Assembly: GCA_023438065.1 (NCBI GenBank)
Contig: JAEXRH010000008.1
Span: forward strand, 1-64,000
DNA from: Spirochaetota bacterium
GTDB lineage: Bacteria; Spirochaetota; Spirochaetia; Treponematales; Treponemataceae
Reading direction: 5' to 3'
Length of the DNA stretch: 64,000 nucleotides
Part shown: piece by piece, positions 7,990-16,990 of the stretch
How the letters are laid out: every line of letters starts with the position of its first letter
Numbering within the stretch: position 1 is the first letter of the stretch
Notes under the pieces: model-generated
What the model saw: only the letters and a program-made list of their open reading frames with translations
What the model was told of the DNA's origin: nothing
The model's database searches: none
Made by a program: the position numbers and the translations under genes

Positions 7990-8018
7990 TTGCAATTTTC
8001 ATCCCGCTCCGATACTAT
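7990..8018 (+). promoter_or_regulatory. thiBPQ promoter, sigma-70 type
   Basis: TTGCAA at 7990-7995, a 17-bp spacer and TACTAT at 8013-8018. The start would be near 8025, at the 5' edge of the TPP riboswitch. Confidence 0.7.
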
Positions 8019-8026
8019 TTCCCGAA

Positions 8027-8206
8027 CCGGGGGTGGTCGATCCATGAACGAGGTTCGGGATCAGGCCTGAGAATATACCCTTACGCACGGCGACGCCGTC
8101 CGTCGGCATGACGGACTGGCAGGTCGTGGTGGCATACCGCCAAGGGATGCCAAGCGGTGCCGCACGGGACCGCCAACCTGCAACCGGGTAATGCCGGCGG
8201 AGGGAG
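8027..8206 (+). ncRNA. TPP riboswitch (THI box) controlling thiBPQ
   Basis: The conserved THI-box blocks appear in order: GGGGGTG, a side stem (GATCC...GGATC near 8037-8063), CCTGAGA, ACCC, AACCTG, and GGTAATGCCGGCGGAGGGA next to the gene. The last block contains the likely ribosome site GGAGGG of thiB, so ligand binding would hide it and block translation. Unusually, about 90 nt separate ACCC from AACCTG, where a few nt are typical. This insert can form its own stems (for example GTCCGTC with GACGGAC). The thiamine transport genes directly downstream support the call. Confidence 0.9.
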
Positions 8207-8208
8207 CG

Positions 8209-9240
8209 ATGAAGACTCGTCTTGTTTCCCTGTATTTATTTGTGTTCGCGTGCGCGATCGCCGGAAACGGTTTCGCGGCCGGGAAGGATTCCGACAGGAA
8301 CGGATCGCGGTCGCGCGAGATCGTCGTGTACGCGTACGATTCGTTCGTTGCCGAATGGGGGCCGGGTCCCGAGCTCGCGCGGCGATTCGAGGCGAGGACG
8401 GGATGCTCGGTCTCTTTCGTTTCGTGCGGCGACGCGGCGCAGGTTCTCTCGAAGGCCGTTCTCGAGAAGGCGTCCCCCGCGGCCGACGTGCTCGTCGGGA
8501 TCGACAATAACCTCGTCGACGTCGCGCGGCGGGCCGCGGTCATCGAGCCGTACAAGAGTCCGCTCGCCGATTCCGCGGTGAGCGGGGACCTGAGGCTCGC
8601 GGACGATTGGCTGCTCACGCCGTACGACTGGGGTTCCTTCGCGATCATCTACGATACCGCCTCGAAGGTCGCGCCGCCCGAGAGCCTCGAGGACCTCGCA
8701 AAGCCCGAATACGCGAAGCGGATCATCCTCATGGACCCGAGGACGAGCACCCCGGGAACGGGCTTCCTCGCGTGGACGATGGCCCGCTACGGAAAGGACT
8801 ACCCGGAGTATTGGAAGCGGATCAAGGGAAACATCCTGACGCTCGCGCCGAGTTGGGACGCGGGTTATGGGCTTTTCGTGGCGGGGGAGGCCCCGCTCGT
8901 CGTGAGCTACACGACGAGCCCGGCGTACCATCTCGAGGCGGAGAAATCGACGAGGTATCGCGCGCTCGTTTTCGCCGAGGGGCATCCGCGCCAGATCGAG
9001 GGTCTCGGTCTCGTCAGGGGCGCGCGCAACCCGCGCGACGCGAAGGCCTTCATCGACTTCATGCTTACCGACGAGGCCCAGTCGGTTCTGCCCCTTACGC
9101 AGTGGATGTATCCGGTATCGGCGAGCGTGAAACTTCCCGAATCGTTCAAGGCGGCGCCCGCCGTCCCGACTGCCCGGGCCGTTCCCCCTTCCGAGGTTTC
9201 CCGCGCGATCGAAACCGTGATCGCGATCGTCTCGAGGTAG
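8209..9240 (+). CDS. thiB: Thiamine ABC transporter, substrate-binding protein
   Basis: 343 residues with a Sec signal peptide (MKTRLVSLYLFVFACAIAG, cleavage near GFAAG) and a periplasmic binding fold. EIVVYAYDSFVAEWGPGPEL is the ThiB-type first strand; the later DWLLTPYDWGSFAIIYD and WTMARYGKDYPEYWKRI also match the family. It captures thiamine, TPP or TMP in the periplasm. ATG at 8209 is preferred over the in-frame ATG at 8191, which lies inside the conserved TAATGCC of the riboswitch. The permease starts 8 nt downstream. Confidence 0.9.
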   Translation: MKTRLVSLYLFVFACAIAGNGFAAGKDSDRNGSRSREIVVYAYDSFVAEWGPGPELARRFEARTGCSVSFVSCGDAAQVLSKAVLEKASPAADVLVGIDNNLVDVARRAAVIEPYKSPLADSAVSGDLRLADDWLLTPYDWGSFAIIYDTASKVAPPESLEDLAKPEYAKRIILMDPRTSTPGTGFLAWTMARYGKDYPEYWKRIKGNILTLAPSWDAGYGLFVAGEAPLVVSYTTSPAYHLEAEKSTRYRALVFAEGHPRQIEGLGLVRGARNPRDAKAFIDFMLTDEAQSVLPLTQWMYPVSASVKLPESFKAAPAVPTARAVPPSEVSRAIETVIAIVSR

Positions 9241-9247
9241 GCGCCCG

Positions 9248-10969
9248 GTGCGATCCGCCCCCGCCTCGCTCGCCTTCGGCGATCGGGCGGCGTTCCGCGC
9301 GCGCGCGCGCGTTCTTTTTCAGGGCGCGCTGTTCGCGTGCGGCGCCCTCGCGTTCGCCGCGATCATCGTCTCCTTCGTCATGCCCGCCCTCGCGGCCGTT
9401 ATCTCCCCGTTGTTCGCGGGCGACGCCGCGCGTCTCGCGGGTGGCGCGACGGAGGCGTCCGCGGCCGGCGGCGTGTCGCGCGTCGCGCTCGCGCTCCGGT
9501 TCACGCTCGTCGAGGCGTTTCTTTCGGCGCTCGTCGCGATCTTTCTGGGCCTTCCCGCCGCGGCGCTCGTCGCGCGGAGGGACTTTCCCGGCCGCCGCCT
9601 TCTCCTCTCCCTTTCCGGCGTCCCGCTCTGCGTGCCGCCGGTCATCATCGCGCTCGCCTTCGTCCTTTTTTACGGGCGACAGGGCTATCTCAACCGCGTT
9701 CTCATGTCCGCGTTCGGCCTTACGGATCCGCCGGTGACCTTTCTCTACTCGATCGCGGGCGTGGTGATCGCGCACGGGTTCTACAACTTTCCCGTCGTGC
9801 TCAGGACGGTATGCGTCGCGTGGGAGCGGCTCGACGAGCGCGAGCTCGAAGCCGCGAGCCTTCTCGGCGCGGGACGGCTTCGGGCGTGGCGGACGATAAC
9901 CTTGCCCAAGCTCTCGGGCGCCGTCCTTTCGTCCGCAGCGCTCGTTTTCCTCTACTGCTTTTTCAGTTTCGTCATCGTGCTTCTCTTCGGCGGGGTCGGC
10001 GGGACGACGCTCGAGGTCGAGCTCTATCAGGCGGCGCGGACGTCACTCGATTTCCGCGCGGCGGGGACCATCGCGCTCGTCGAGACCGCGGCCGCCGCGG
10101 CCGTCGTGTTCCTGTACTCGAGGGCCCTTCGCGCGTCCGCGCGTGCCTCAGGCGGGTTGGGCGCCGCCCGGCCGAGAAAGCCCCTTTCAGGCCCGACGGA
10201 GCGCGTCCTCGCGTCGGCGTATCTCGTTTTCATCGCGCTTTTCTTCGTGGGGCCGCTCGCGTCCATCGTCTTCCGTTCCCTCATGGTCCCGGCGTCGTCG
10301 GCGTTTTCGTCGAGAACCGCTATCGGCCTCGGCGCGTGGGCCTCGTTTCTCGGAAGGCCCAATTTCCTTTCCGCGCTCGGCCGCACGGTCGCCGTCTCGC
10401 TTTCCTCGGCGGCGCTCGCGACCGCGGGGGCCCTTTTCTTCGCGCTCGCGCTCGATCGCGCGAAGGGGCGGTTCGCCCTGCTCGTTCGCGACGCCGCGCC
10501 GCTTTTCCCCCTCGCGGTGTCGTCCGTCGCGCTCGGCTTCGGGTGGTCGCTCGTCTCGCCCCGGGGGAACGTCGCGATCCTCGTTCTCGCCGAATCCGCG
10601 ATCGCGTGGCCCTTCGCCTGGACGCAGATTCGGGCATCTCTGGACAGGATACCCGCGAGCGCGCGCGACGCGGCGGCGCTCCTTTCGCGCTCCGGCCTCG
10701 ACGCGCGGTTCAGGGTAATCGTCCCGCTCGTCCGAAAGGGCGTCCTTTCCGGCGCGGGATTCGTCTTCGCGATCGCCGCGGGCGACGCGACGCTTCCGCT
10801 CGTGCTTTCGATTCGCGGCTTCGAGAACCTTCCCCTGCTCCTTTTCAGGCTGTCGGGCTCCTACCGGTTTTCCGAGGCGTGCGCGTGCGCGACCTTTCTC
10901 GCGCTCCTTTCGGGTTTTGCCTTTTTTCTGCAGGATGCCGCCGATCGCGGCGAGGGGGATCATCGATGA
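9248..10969 (+). CDS. thiP: Thiamine ABC transporter, fused permease
   Basis: 573 residues with about twelve membrane segments, built as two copies of a binding-protein-dependent permease domain, as usual for ThiP. Two EAA loops that dock with the ATPase are visible: EAASLLGAGRLRAWRTITLP in the first half, and RDAAALLSRSGLDARFRVIVP in the second. It forms the inner-membrane channel for thiamine uptake. The start codon is GTG-proximal to the ThiB stop, at 9248. Its stop overlaps the thiQ start (ATGA), implying coupled translation. Confidence 0.9.
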   Translation: MRSAPASLAFGDRAAFRARARVLFQGALFACGALAFAAIIVSFVMPALAAVISPLFAGDAARLAGGATEASAAGGVSRVALALRFTLVEAFLSALVAIFLGLPAAALVARRDFPGRRLLLSLSGVPLCVPPVIIALAFVLFYGRQGYLNRVLMSAFGLTDPPVTFLYSIAGVVIAHGFYNFPVVLRTVCVAWERLDERELEAASLLGAGRLRAWRTITLPKLSGAVLSSAALVFLYCFFSFVIVLLFGGVGGTTLEVELYQAARTSLDFRAAGTIALVETAAAAAVVFLYSRALRASARASGGLGAARPRKPLSGPTERVLASAYLVFIALFFVGPLASIVFRSLMVPASSAFSSRTAIGLGAWASFLGRPNFLSALGRTVAVSLSSAALATAGALFFALALDRAKGRFALLVRDAAPLFPLAVSSVALGFGWSLVSPRGNVAILVLAESAIAWPFAWTQIRASLDRIPASARDAAALLSRSGLDARFRVIVPLVRKGVLSGAGFVFAIAAGDATLPLVLSIRGFENLPLLLFRLSGSYRFSEACACATFLALLSGFAFFLQDAADRGEGDHR

Positions 10970-11598
10970 GCGTCTATCTCGAGGTTAGCGACCTGACGAA
11001 GCGGTGGCCGATGCGCGAGGTGTCGGTATCCTTTACGCTCGCCGAAGGGAGTTCCCTCGCCCTGCTCGGTCCCTCCGGCTGCGGGAAGTCGACGGTGCTC
11101 AGGATGATCGCGGGGCTGACGGTTCCCGATTCGGGCTCGGTCACTCTCGCGGGCGAGGACATCACCCGCGTGAAGCCCTCCCGTCGCGGCGTGGGAATGG
11201 TATTCCAGGATCACGCCCTCTTCGGGCACCTTTCGGTCGAGGACAATATCGGATACGGTCCCGTCTCGAAGGGCCTCTCGCGCCGCGAGTCCCGCGCGAT
11301 CGCGGCCGAATGGCTCGAGCGCTTCGGGCTTTCGGGTTTCGCGAAGCGGAGGATCGACTCCCTTTCCGGCGGCGAGCGGCAGCGGGTCGCCCTCGCGCGA
11401 ACGCTCGCGGTCAATCCCCGCCTCGTGCTTTTCGACGAGCCCCTCTCGGCGCTCGACAGCGAGCTTCGCGCGCGGCTTCGCGAGGAGCTTCGCGAACGGC
11501 AGCGCGCGCTCGGCTACACCGCGATATACGTGACGCACGATCCCGAGGAGGCGGAGTTTCTCGCCGACGGGATCATGCGCATGAAAGACCCTTCCTAG
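10966..11598 (+). CDS. thiQ: Thiamine ABC transporter, ATP-binding protein
   Basis: 210 residues, a short stand-alone ABC ATPase. Walker A is GPSGCGKST, the Q-loop lies in VGMVFQDHALF, the signature is LSGGERQRVALAR, Walker B is LVLFDEP, and the switch His is in VTHD. It powers thiamine import with ThiB and ThiP. Translation starts at ATG 10966, overlapping the thiP stop by 4 nt (ATGA). No regulatory C-terminal domain is present, as in ThiQ proteins. Confidence 0.9.
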   Translation: MSVYLEVSDLTKRWPMREVSVSFTLAEGSSLALLGPSGCGKSTVLRMIAGLTVPDSGSVTLAGEDITRVKPSRRGVGMVFQDHALFGHLSVEDNIGYGPVSKGLSRRESRAIAAEWLERFGLSGFAKRRIDSLSGGERQRVALARTLAVNPRLVLFDEPLSALDSELRARLREELRERQRALGYTAIYVTHDPEEAEFLADGIMRMKDPS

Positions 11599-11634
11599 AC
11601 GCGCGGCGCGCGCGCGGTCTATACTGGACGGGTT

Positions 11635-13524
11635 ATGTCTTTCCGGTATACAGATTACGACGTCATCGTCATCGGCGGCGGGCACGCGGGGATCGAAGCC
11701 TCGCTCGCCTCCGCGCGCATGGGACTGAGCACCCTTCTCGTCACCCAAACCCTCGACACGATCGGCAAGCTCTCGTGCAACCCTTCCATCGGCGGAATCT
11801 CGAAGGGAAACATCGTGCGCGAGATCGACGCGCTCGGCGGCGAAATGGGCCTTCTCGCCGACTCCACGATGATCCAGTACCGGCTTCTCAACCGGAGCCG
11901 CGGACCGGCGGTGCAGGCGCCCCGCGTGCAGGCCGACAAGTGGCGCTACCATCAACTCGCGAAACACACCCTCGAGCTCGAGAAGAACCTTCACCTCTAT
12001 CAGGACACCGTCGTCGATCTCGTCTGTTCCGGCGCCGACGCGTCCGGTCGCGTCGAGTCGGGCGAAATCCGCGCGATCGTGACCGGGCGAGGGCGGGAGA
12101 TCCTCGCGAAGTCCGTGGTCCTCACGACCGGAACTTTCATGGAAGGAAAGATCTTCATCGGCGAGTACGAGGCTCGGGAAGGACGGCTCGGCGAGCAGGC
12201 CGCGCTCGGTTTGGGCGATTCGCTCAGGCGCATCGGCTTCGCGGTCGGGAGGCTCAAGACCGGCACGCCCCCGCGCATCCTCCGCGACTCGGTGGACTTC
12301 TCGAACCTCGAGCGTCAGGAAGGCGATCCCGAGCCGATGCCGTTCTCCTATTCGCTCGACAAGGTCGACCGCCCCTCGGTTCCGTGCTGGCTCACCTACA
12401 CGAACGAGCGGACGCACGCGACGATCCGCGCGAACATCTCGCGCTCGCCCTTGTATTCCGGGAAGATCCAGGGAGTCGGGCCGCGTTACTGCCCGTCGAT
12501 CGAGGATAAGGTCGTCCGGTTCGCCGAGCGCGAGCGTCATCAGCTCTTTCTCGAGCCCGAGGGCCTCGACACCGAGGAACTCTACATCAACGGGCTTTCG
12601 TCATCGCTTCCCGAGGAGGTGCAGGACGAGTTCATGCGCACCATCGAGGGTCTCGAGTCGGCAGTCGTGACGCGGCCCTCGTACGCGGTCGAGTACGACT
12701 ACGTCGAGCCGACGCAGCTCACCGCCGCGCTCGAGACGAAGAGAGTCCGCGGGCTGTTCACCGCGGGCCAGATCAACGGGACCTCCGGTTACGAGGAGGC
12801 GGGCGGGCAGGGAATCATCGCCGGGATCAACGCCGCGATCCGCGCGCGCGCGATCTCGACGGGAGCGAAATACGAGCCCTTCGTCCTCGGGCGGGCGGAC
12901 GCGTACATCGGCGTCCTCATCGACGATCTCGTGACCCTCGGAACGAAGGAGCCCTATCGCATGTTTACCGCGCGGGCCGAGTATCGGCTTCGCCTCAGGC
13001 ACGATACCGCCGACGAGCGACTGACCGGCCTCGCCGCCGCCGTCGGGCTCGAACGCCCCGGCGCGCTCGTCCGCCTCGCGCGAAAGCTCGAGCTTCGCGA
13101 GGGGATCACCGCGCTCTGGCGCGAGCGGAGGGTGAGGACCTCGGACGCGGAGGCGTATCCCTCGCTCGCGAAGCACGTCGGGAAGTTCTGCGCGGACGCG
13201 CTCCGCGACCCGCTCGTGCCGCTCGACGACGTGGTCGCGCTCGATCCCTCGTTCGCCGCCTTTCCGCCCGAGATCAGGACGTCGGCCGAGCTCGAGATCA
13301 GGTATTCGCATTACATCGACGCGCAGGACAGAAGGGTAGACCGTCTGAAGCGCATGGACGGAACGGCGATTCCCGCGGGATTCGATTACGACGCGATACC
13401 GGGAATATCGGCGGAGTCGAAGACGAAGCTGAAGGCGGTGTTGCCCGCGACGCTCGGGCAGGCCTCGAGGATATCTGGCTTGAGGCCCTCGGACGTGATG
13501 CTGCTCATGATTCATTTGCGGTAA
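11635..13524 (+). CDS. mnmG: tRNA uridine-34 carboxymethylaminomethylation enzyme, FAD subunit
   Basis: 629 residues, the normal length for MnmG (GidA). The N-terminus has the FAD dinucleotide motif IGGGHAGIEAS. The family signatures CNPSIGGISKGNIVREIDALGGEMG, GPAVQAPRVQADKW and GQINGTSGYEEAGGQG are all present. With MnmE it installs the cmnm5 or nm5 group at wobble uridine 34 of tRNAs in the cytoplasm. It starts 36 nt after thiQ; TATACT at about 11619 hints at its own promoter. mnmE and rsmG, its common neighbours, are not in the window. It converges on addA with a 49-bp gap. Confidence 0.95.
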   Translation: MSFRYTDYDVIVIGGGHAGIEASLASARMGLSTLLVTQTLDTIGKLSCNPSIGGISKGNIVREIDALGGEMGLLADSTMIQYRLLNRSRGPAVQAPRVQADKWRYHQLAKHTLELEKNLHLYQDTVVDLVCSGADASGRVESGEIRAIVTGRGREILAKSVVLTTGTFMEGKIFIGEYEAREGRLGEQAALGLGDSLRRIGFAVGRLKTGTPPRILRDSVDFSNLERQEGDPEPMPFSYSLDKVDRPSVPCWLTYTNERTHATIRANISRSPLYSGKIQGVGPRYCPSIEDKVVRFAERERHQLFLEPEGLDTEELYINGLSSSLPEEVQDEFMRTIEGLESAVVTRPSYAVEYDYVEPTQLTAALETKRVRGLFTAGQINGTSGYEEAGGQGIIAGINAAIRARAISTGAKYEPFVLGRADAYIGVLIDDLVTLGTKEPYRMFTARAEYRLRLRHDTADERLTGLAAAVGLERPGALVRLARKLELREGITALWRERRVRTSDAEAYPSLAKHVGKFCADALRDPLVPLDDVVALDPSFAAFPPEIRTSAELEIRYSHYIDAQDRRVDRLKRMDGTAIPAGFDYDAIPGISAESKTKLKAVLPATLGQASRISGLRPSDVMLLMIHLR

Positions 13525-13573
13525 GCGCGCTGCCGCGCGAGCTCGCGCCCGGACCGCGAATCCGCGGCGGTTC

Positions 13574-16500
13574 CTACCCGACCCTGACCGCGTTTCCGCT
13601 CCGGAGATAAAACAGCCAGGTCTCGGCGGGCCTTCCCCGAAGGTCCGCGATAGCCTTGCGGTAGACCGCGAGCTGGCTTTTGTGCGCCGCCGGGTCCTCG
13701 ACGCGATCGGTCTTGTAGTCGACGACGTACGCGATCCCTCCCGCCTCGAACGCGAGGTCCATCTGTCCGGTGACGGTGACGGTCCTTTCCCCGAGGGGAT
13801 AGCGCGTCACGAACCCGTACTCGCTCGCGCTCCATTCGGCGGCGAGGGCGAGTCTGCCGAGCTCGCTCGCGAGAAATCGGTCGGCCATCTCCTCGGCGAG
13901 CGGGCGGAACTCCTCAGGAACCCAATACGCGACGCCCGTCAATCGGGCCTCGATCGCGCGGTGCGCCCAGGTGCCGAATTCCGCCGCGTCGATTCTCGCT
14001 TTCCTGAGAAGGGCGTCGAGACTGTCGTCCTCGGTCGCGCCTCCCGCGCGTCGAGCGGTATCCCCTTCGGCGGGTTTCGCGCCCGCTTCGCGGTCGCCCT
14101 CCCCGAGATCGGTCGCGGCGTAGCGCGTTCGGGGCGAGGGACGGTATTCGGCGACGGGGATTTCCGCGTGCCTTCGCGCGGTTTCCGGGTCTGCCGTGCG
14201 GTCGAGAAAGCCCGATCCCGCGTTCGAGCTCTCGCGCCTCCGGGGAAGGATCTCCTCGACCGTGACGAGCGGCGCGGGCGTTCCCGCGCAACGCTCCCGG
14301 AGGACGGCGGCGAGGAGCATCCGGAGAAAGCTCTGCCGTTTCGGCGCGGAGCCTCCCTCGTCGCGCTTCTCGAGCCAGGCGGCGATCGAGTCCATGAGCG
14401 CGTCCTCGCCGCGCGGTTCCGCGGTCGGGTCCATTCCGAGGTTGAGCGTCCCCGAAACCACCAGCCTCGAGCCCGCGCGCGTCATCGCGACGTAGAGGAG
14501 CCGTCTCGTCTCGGCGATCTCGCGCCTGAGTTCCGCGTCGCGCTCGCGCTCGTAAAACCAGTTATCCCTCGCGTCCTCGTTCTCCTCCGAGGCCCCGGTG
14601 TTGACCGATATCCCGCCCTCCTCGGAGAAGTAGACGGGGTTCGCGTTCCCGTTGCGGTTTCCCTCGGAGCCCGCGTCGGCGACGAAGACGACGGGGAATT
14701 CGAGTCCCTTGCTCTTGTGGACGGTCATGATCGTGACGCCGCCCGACTGGTCGACGGGCACGTCGAGCGAGTCGATCTTCTCCCCCGTGTTCATGAGCTC
14801 GCCGACGCGGTCGAGGAAGGCCGCGAGCCCGATGCCGTCCGCGTCCGCCTGTCGCGCGAGCTCGAAAAAGTAATCGTAGAGCTCGGCGTAACGCTCGAGC
14901 CCGTAGTCAGAGTAGAGCGCGTAGCGGTACCCTTCGCGATGCCAAAGCCGCGTTACGAGCTCCGCCGCGGGGATCCTGTCGGCGTCCGCGCGAACGGAAC
15001 GATAGAGCTCGCGCGCGCGGGAGAAAAGCAGGCGGTCCCGTTCGGCGAGGTCTGTCTCGATGTCCTCCGCGAAGGGTTCGGGCGTCGCGCGTCCCTCGGC
15101 GTCAGCCTCGACGCGGGCGAGAAGGGCGCGCGCGAAGCCCTCGTCGCCGATCCCGACGAACGGCGAGCGGAGCAGGGCGGCGTACGCGGTCGTGTCCGCG
15201 GGATAGGCCGCGAGCCTGAGGAGGGCGTAAAGATCGTTGACCGGCGCGTCGTCGAAAAGCCCGCGCACGTTTTCCGTCTGGTACGGAACTCCCGCCTCCC
15301 TGAGCTGGCGCTCGATCGCGCGCTGATTGGTTCCCGAGCGGAGAAGGATCGCGACGTCGCCGTACCGGCACGGGCGCCCTCGCTTGTCCTTGTCGGCGAC
15401 GGGCGTCCCTTCGAGCACGAGCGCGCGTATCCGGCAGGCGATCTCCCTCGCCTCGGTTTCCTCGGGCGAGAGAAAACGCGGGTCGTCACCGTCGAAGTTT
15501 TCCTTCGGCACGACGAGGATGTCGAAGGCGCACTCGACCCCATCGGTCGACGTGGCCGCGACGATCGGGGAGAACTCCGCCTCGTAGAGCGGCCGGTTTC
15601 CCGTCTCGTCGGTAATCGACGCGGGAAAGACGCGCGGGAATACCGCGTTGAAGGCGTCGATGAGCGCGCGCTCGGTCCGGTAGTTCGCGTCGAGGGCGGG
15701 CGTCGTCGCCTGCTTCGGCGAAAGCTCGGCGGCGAGCTTGCGGAAGACCGAAACGTCGGCGCCGCGGAATCGGTAGATCGACTGTTTTTCGTCCCCGACG
15801 AAAAAAAGCTTTCCCTCGACGAGTTCGTCGGGAGATGGCACCGACGCGTCCGTTCGCTCCGGCCGCTCGGCGAGGAGGAAGAGGAGGTCGCGCTGAAGGT
15901 CGTTGTCGTCCTGGAATTCGTCGATCATGACGCTTCGAATCGAGTCTTTCCACGCGCGACGAAGATCGGGGTCGGCCTTGAGCGCGTCGACGGCCATGCG
16001 CGCGACGTCGCCGAAGGTGAGCAGTCCCGTCTCGCGCTTGCGCCGGTTGAACGCCTCCTGGAATTCCGCGAGGAGGTCGAGGGTTTCCCCGATGACCCTT
16101 TCGTTGAATACCCAATTGGCCGCCGCGAGAAGCGACGGGTAAAGCCTGTCCTTGAAATCCGCGAAGACCTCCCGAAGCTCGGTCGCGGCGGGATCCTTGC
16201 TCGGCCTGAGTTTCGACCGCGCGGCGAGGGCGCCAAGCGCGTCGCAGAAGGCCGCGACCTCGGCGGCGCTCGACGGGTCGGGAACGGCGAGCCCGTCGGG
16301 GATAGCCGCGATCACCTCGGTGGCGGACTTCGTCGCCCCCGCGTTGGACCGCATCGCCTCCGCGCACGCGACGATCTCGCGGGCGAGCGACTCGATTCGG
16401 GAGAGCGTCAGCGCCCGTTGCTCCGAAAAGAAGCGGGGAAAGTCGAGGGGTGAGGAGATCGTCGAGTGACGGACCATCGTCTCGGCGAAAAGCTTCGCGG

Positions 16501-16990
16501 GCAGCTCGGCCATGCGGAATCGCTTGGTAAGCCTTCGCACGGCCTCTGTTTTTCGGCGTTCGAGAAAGAAGGGGAGCGCGAGCTCTTCCGCCATGCGGGA
16601 AACCTCGGCCGCGTCCGTCGAGAAGTCGGGGGTCACGCCGTATGACCTGCACGCGTGACGCGCGATCGAGCCCGAGAAGGAATCGAGCGTGGTGATGCGC
16701 GCGCGGTGGAAATTCTCGGTCGCCGCCCGCGCGAGCGGGTGGTCTATTTCCCTCAGCGTCGAATGGATGCGCGCGTACATCTCGGCCGCGGCCTTGCGGG
16801 TGAAGGTGAGCGCGAGTATCGACTCGACGGGAATTCCCTCGTGCACGACGAGGTGGACGAACCGCGCGGCGAGCACGCGGGTCTTTCCCGAACCGGCGCC
16901 CGCGGCGATGACCGCGTTTCGACCGATCGTCGCGGCCTCGCGCTGGTTCGCGGAAAGTCCCTCAAGGAATGTTTCGTATCGCTTCATCAT
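13574..16990 (-). CDS. addA: Helicase-nuclease subunit AddA (RecB-like)
   Basis: 1138 residues. It has UvrD/RecB superfamily 1 helicase motifs: Walker A AAGAGSGKT with Lys36, MIDEFQDDN as Walker B, and QSIYRFRGADV and TVHKSKGLEFPVVF as later motifs. The C-terminal PD-(D/E)XK nuclease has Asp1078, Asp1091 and Lys1093 in GQMD...DYKTD. With AddB it resects double-strand breaks for RecA loading. The start at 16990 (MMKRYE) overlaps the addB stop in ATGATGA, and AGGTGAGG lies just upstream; ATG at 16987 is equally possible. It is the third gene of the minus-strand operon. Confidence 0.9.
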   Translation of the reverse strand: MMKRYETFLEGLSANQREAATIGRNAVIAAGAGSGKTRVLAARFVHLVVHEGIPVESILALTFTRKAAAEMYARIHSTLREIDHPLARAATENFHRARITTLDSFSGSIARHACRSYGVTPDFSTDAAEVSRMAEELALPFFLERRKTEAVRRLTKRFRMAELPAKLFAETMVRHSTISSPLDFPRFFSEQRALTLSRIESLAREIVACAEAMRSNAGATKSATEVIAAIPDGLAVPDPSSAAEVAAFCDALGALAARSKLRPSKDPAATELREVFADFKDRLYPSLLAAANWVFNERVIGETLDLLAEFQEAFNRRKRETGLLTFGDVARMAVDALKADPDLRRAWKDSIRSVMIDEFQDDNDLQRDLLFLLAERPERTDASVPSPDELVEGKLFFVGDEKQSIYRFRGADVSVFRKLAAELSPKQATTPALDANYRTERALIDAFNAVFPRVFPASITDETGNRPLYEAEFSPIVAATSTDGVECAFDILVVPKENFDGDDPRFLSPEETEAREIACRIRALVLEGTPVADKDKRGRPCRYGDVAILLRSGTNQRAIERQLREAGVPYQTENVRGLFDDAPVNDLYALLRLAAYPADTTAYAALLRSPFVGIGDEGFARALLARVEADAEGRATPEPFAEDIETDLAERDRLLFSRARELYRSVRADADRIPAAELVTRLWHREGYRYALYSDYGLERYAELYDYFFELARQADADGIGLAAFLDRVGELMNTGEKIDSLDVPVDQSGGVTIMTVHKSKGLEFPVVFVADAGSEGNRNGNANPVYFSEEGGISVNTGASEENEDARDNWFYERERDAELRREIAETRRLLYVAMTRAGSRLVVSGTLNLGMDPTAEPRGEDALMDSIAAWLEKRDEGGSAPKRQSFLRMLLAAVLRERCAGTPAPLVTVEEILPRRRESSNAGSGFLDRTADPETARRHAEIPVAEYRPSPRTRYAATDLGEGDREAGAKPAEGDTARRAGGATEDDSLDALLRKARIDAAEFGTWAHRAIEARLTGVAYWVPEEFRPLAEEMADRFLASELGRLALAAEWSASEYGFVTRYPLGERTVTVTGQMDLAFEAGGIAYVVDYKTDRVEDPAAHKSQLAVYRKAIADLRGRPAETWLFYLRSGNAVRVG

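Noticed and set aside
13682..16453. 923-codon plus-strand frame opposite addA
   Set aside because: It is an open frame caused by GC-rich codons on the other strand; it lacks recognisable domains, while addA has complete helicase and nuclease motifs.
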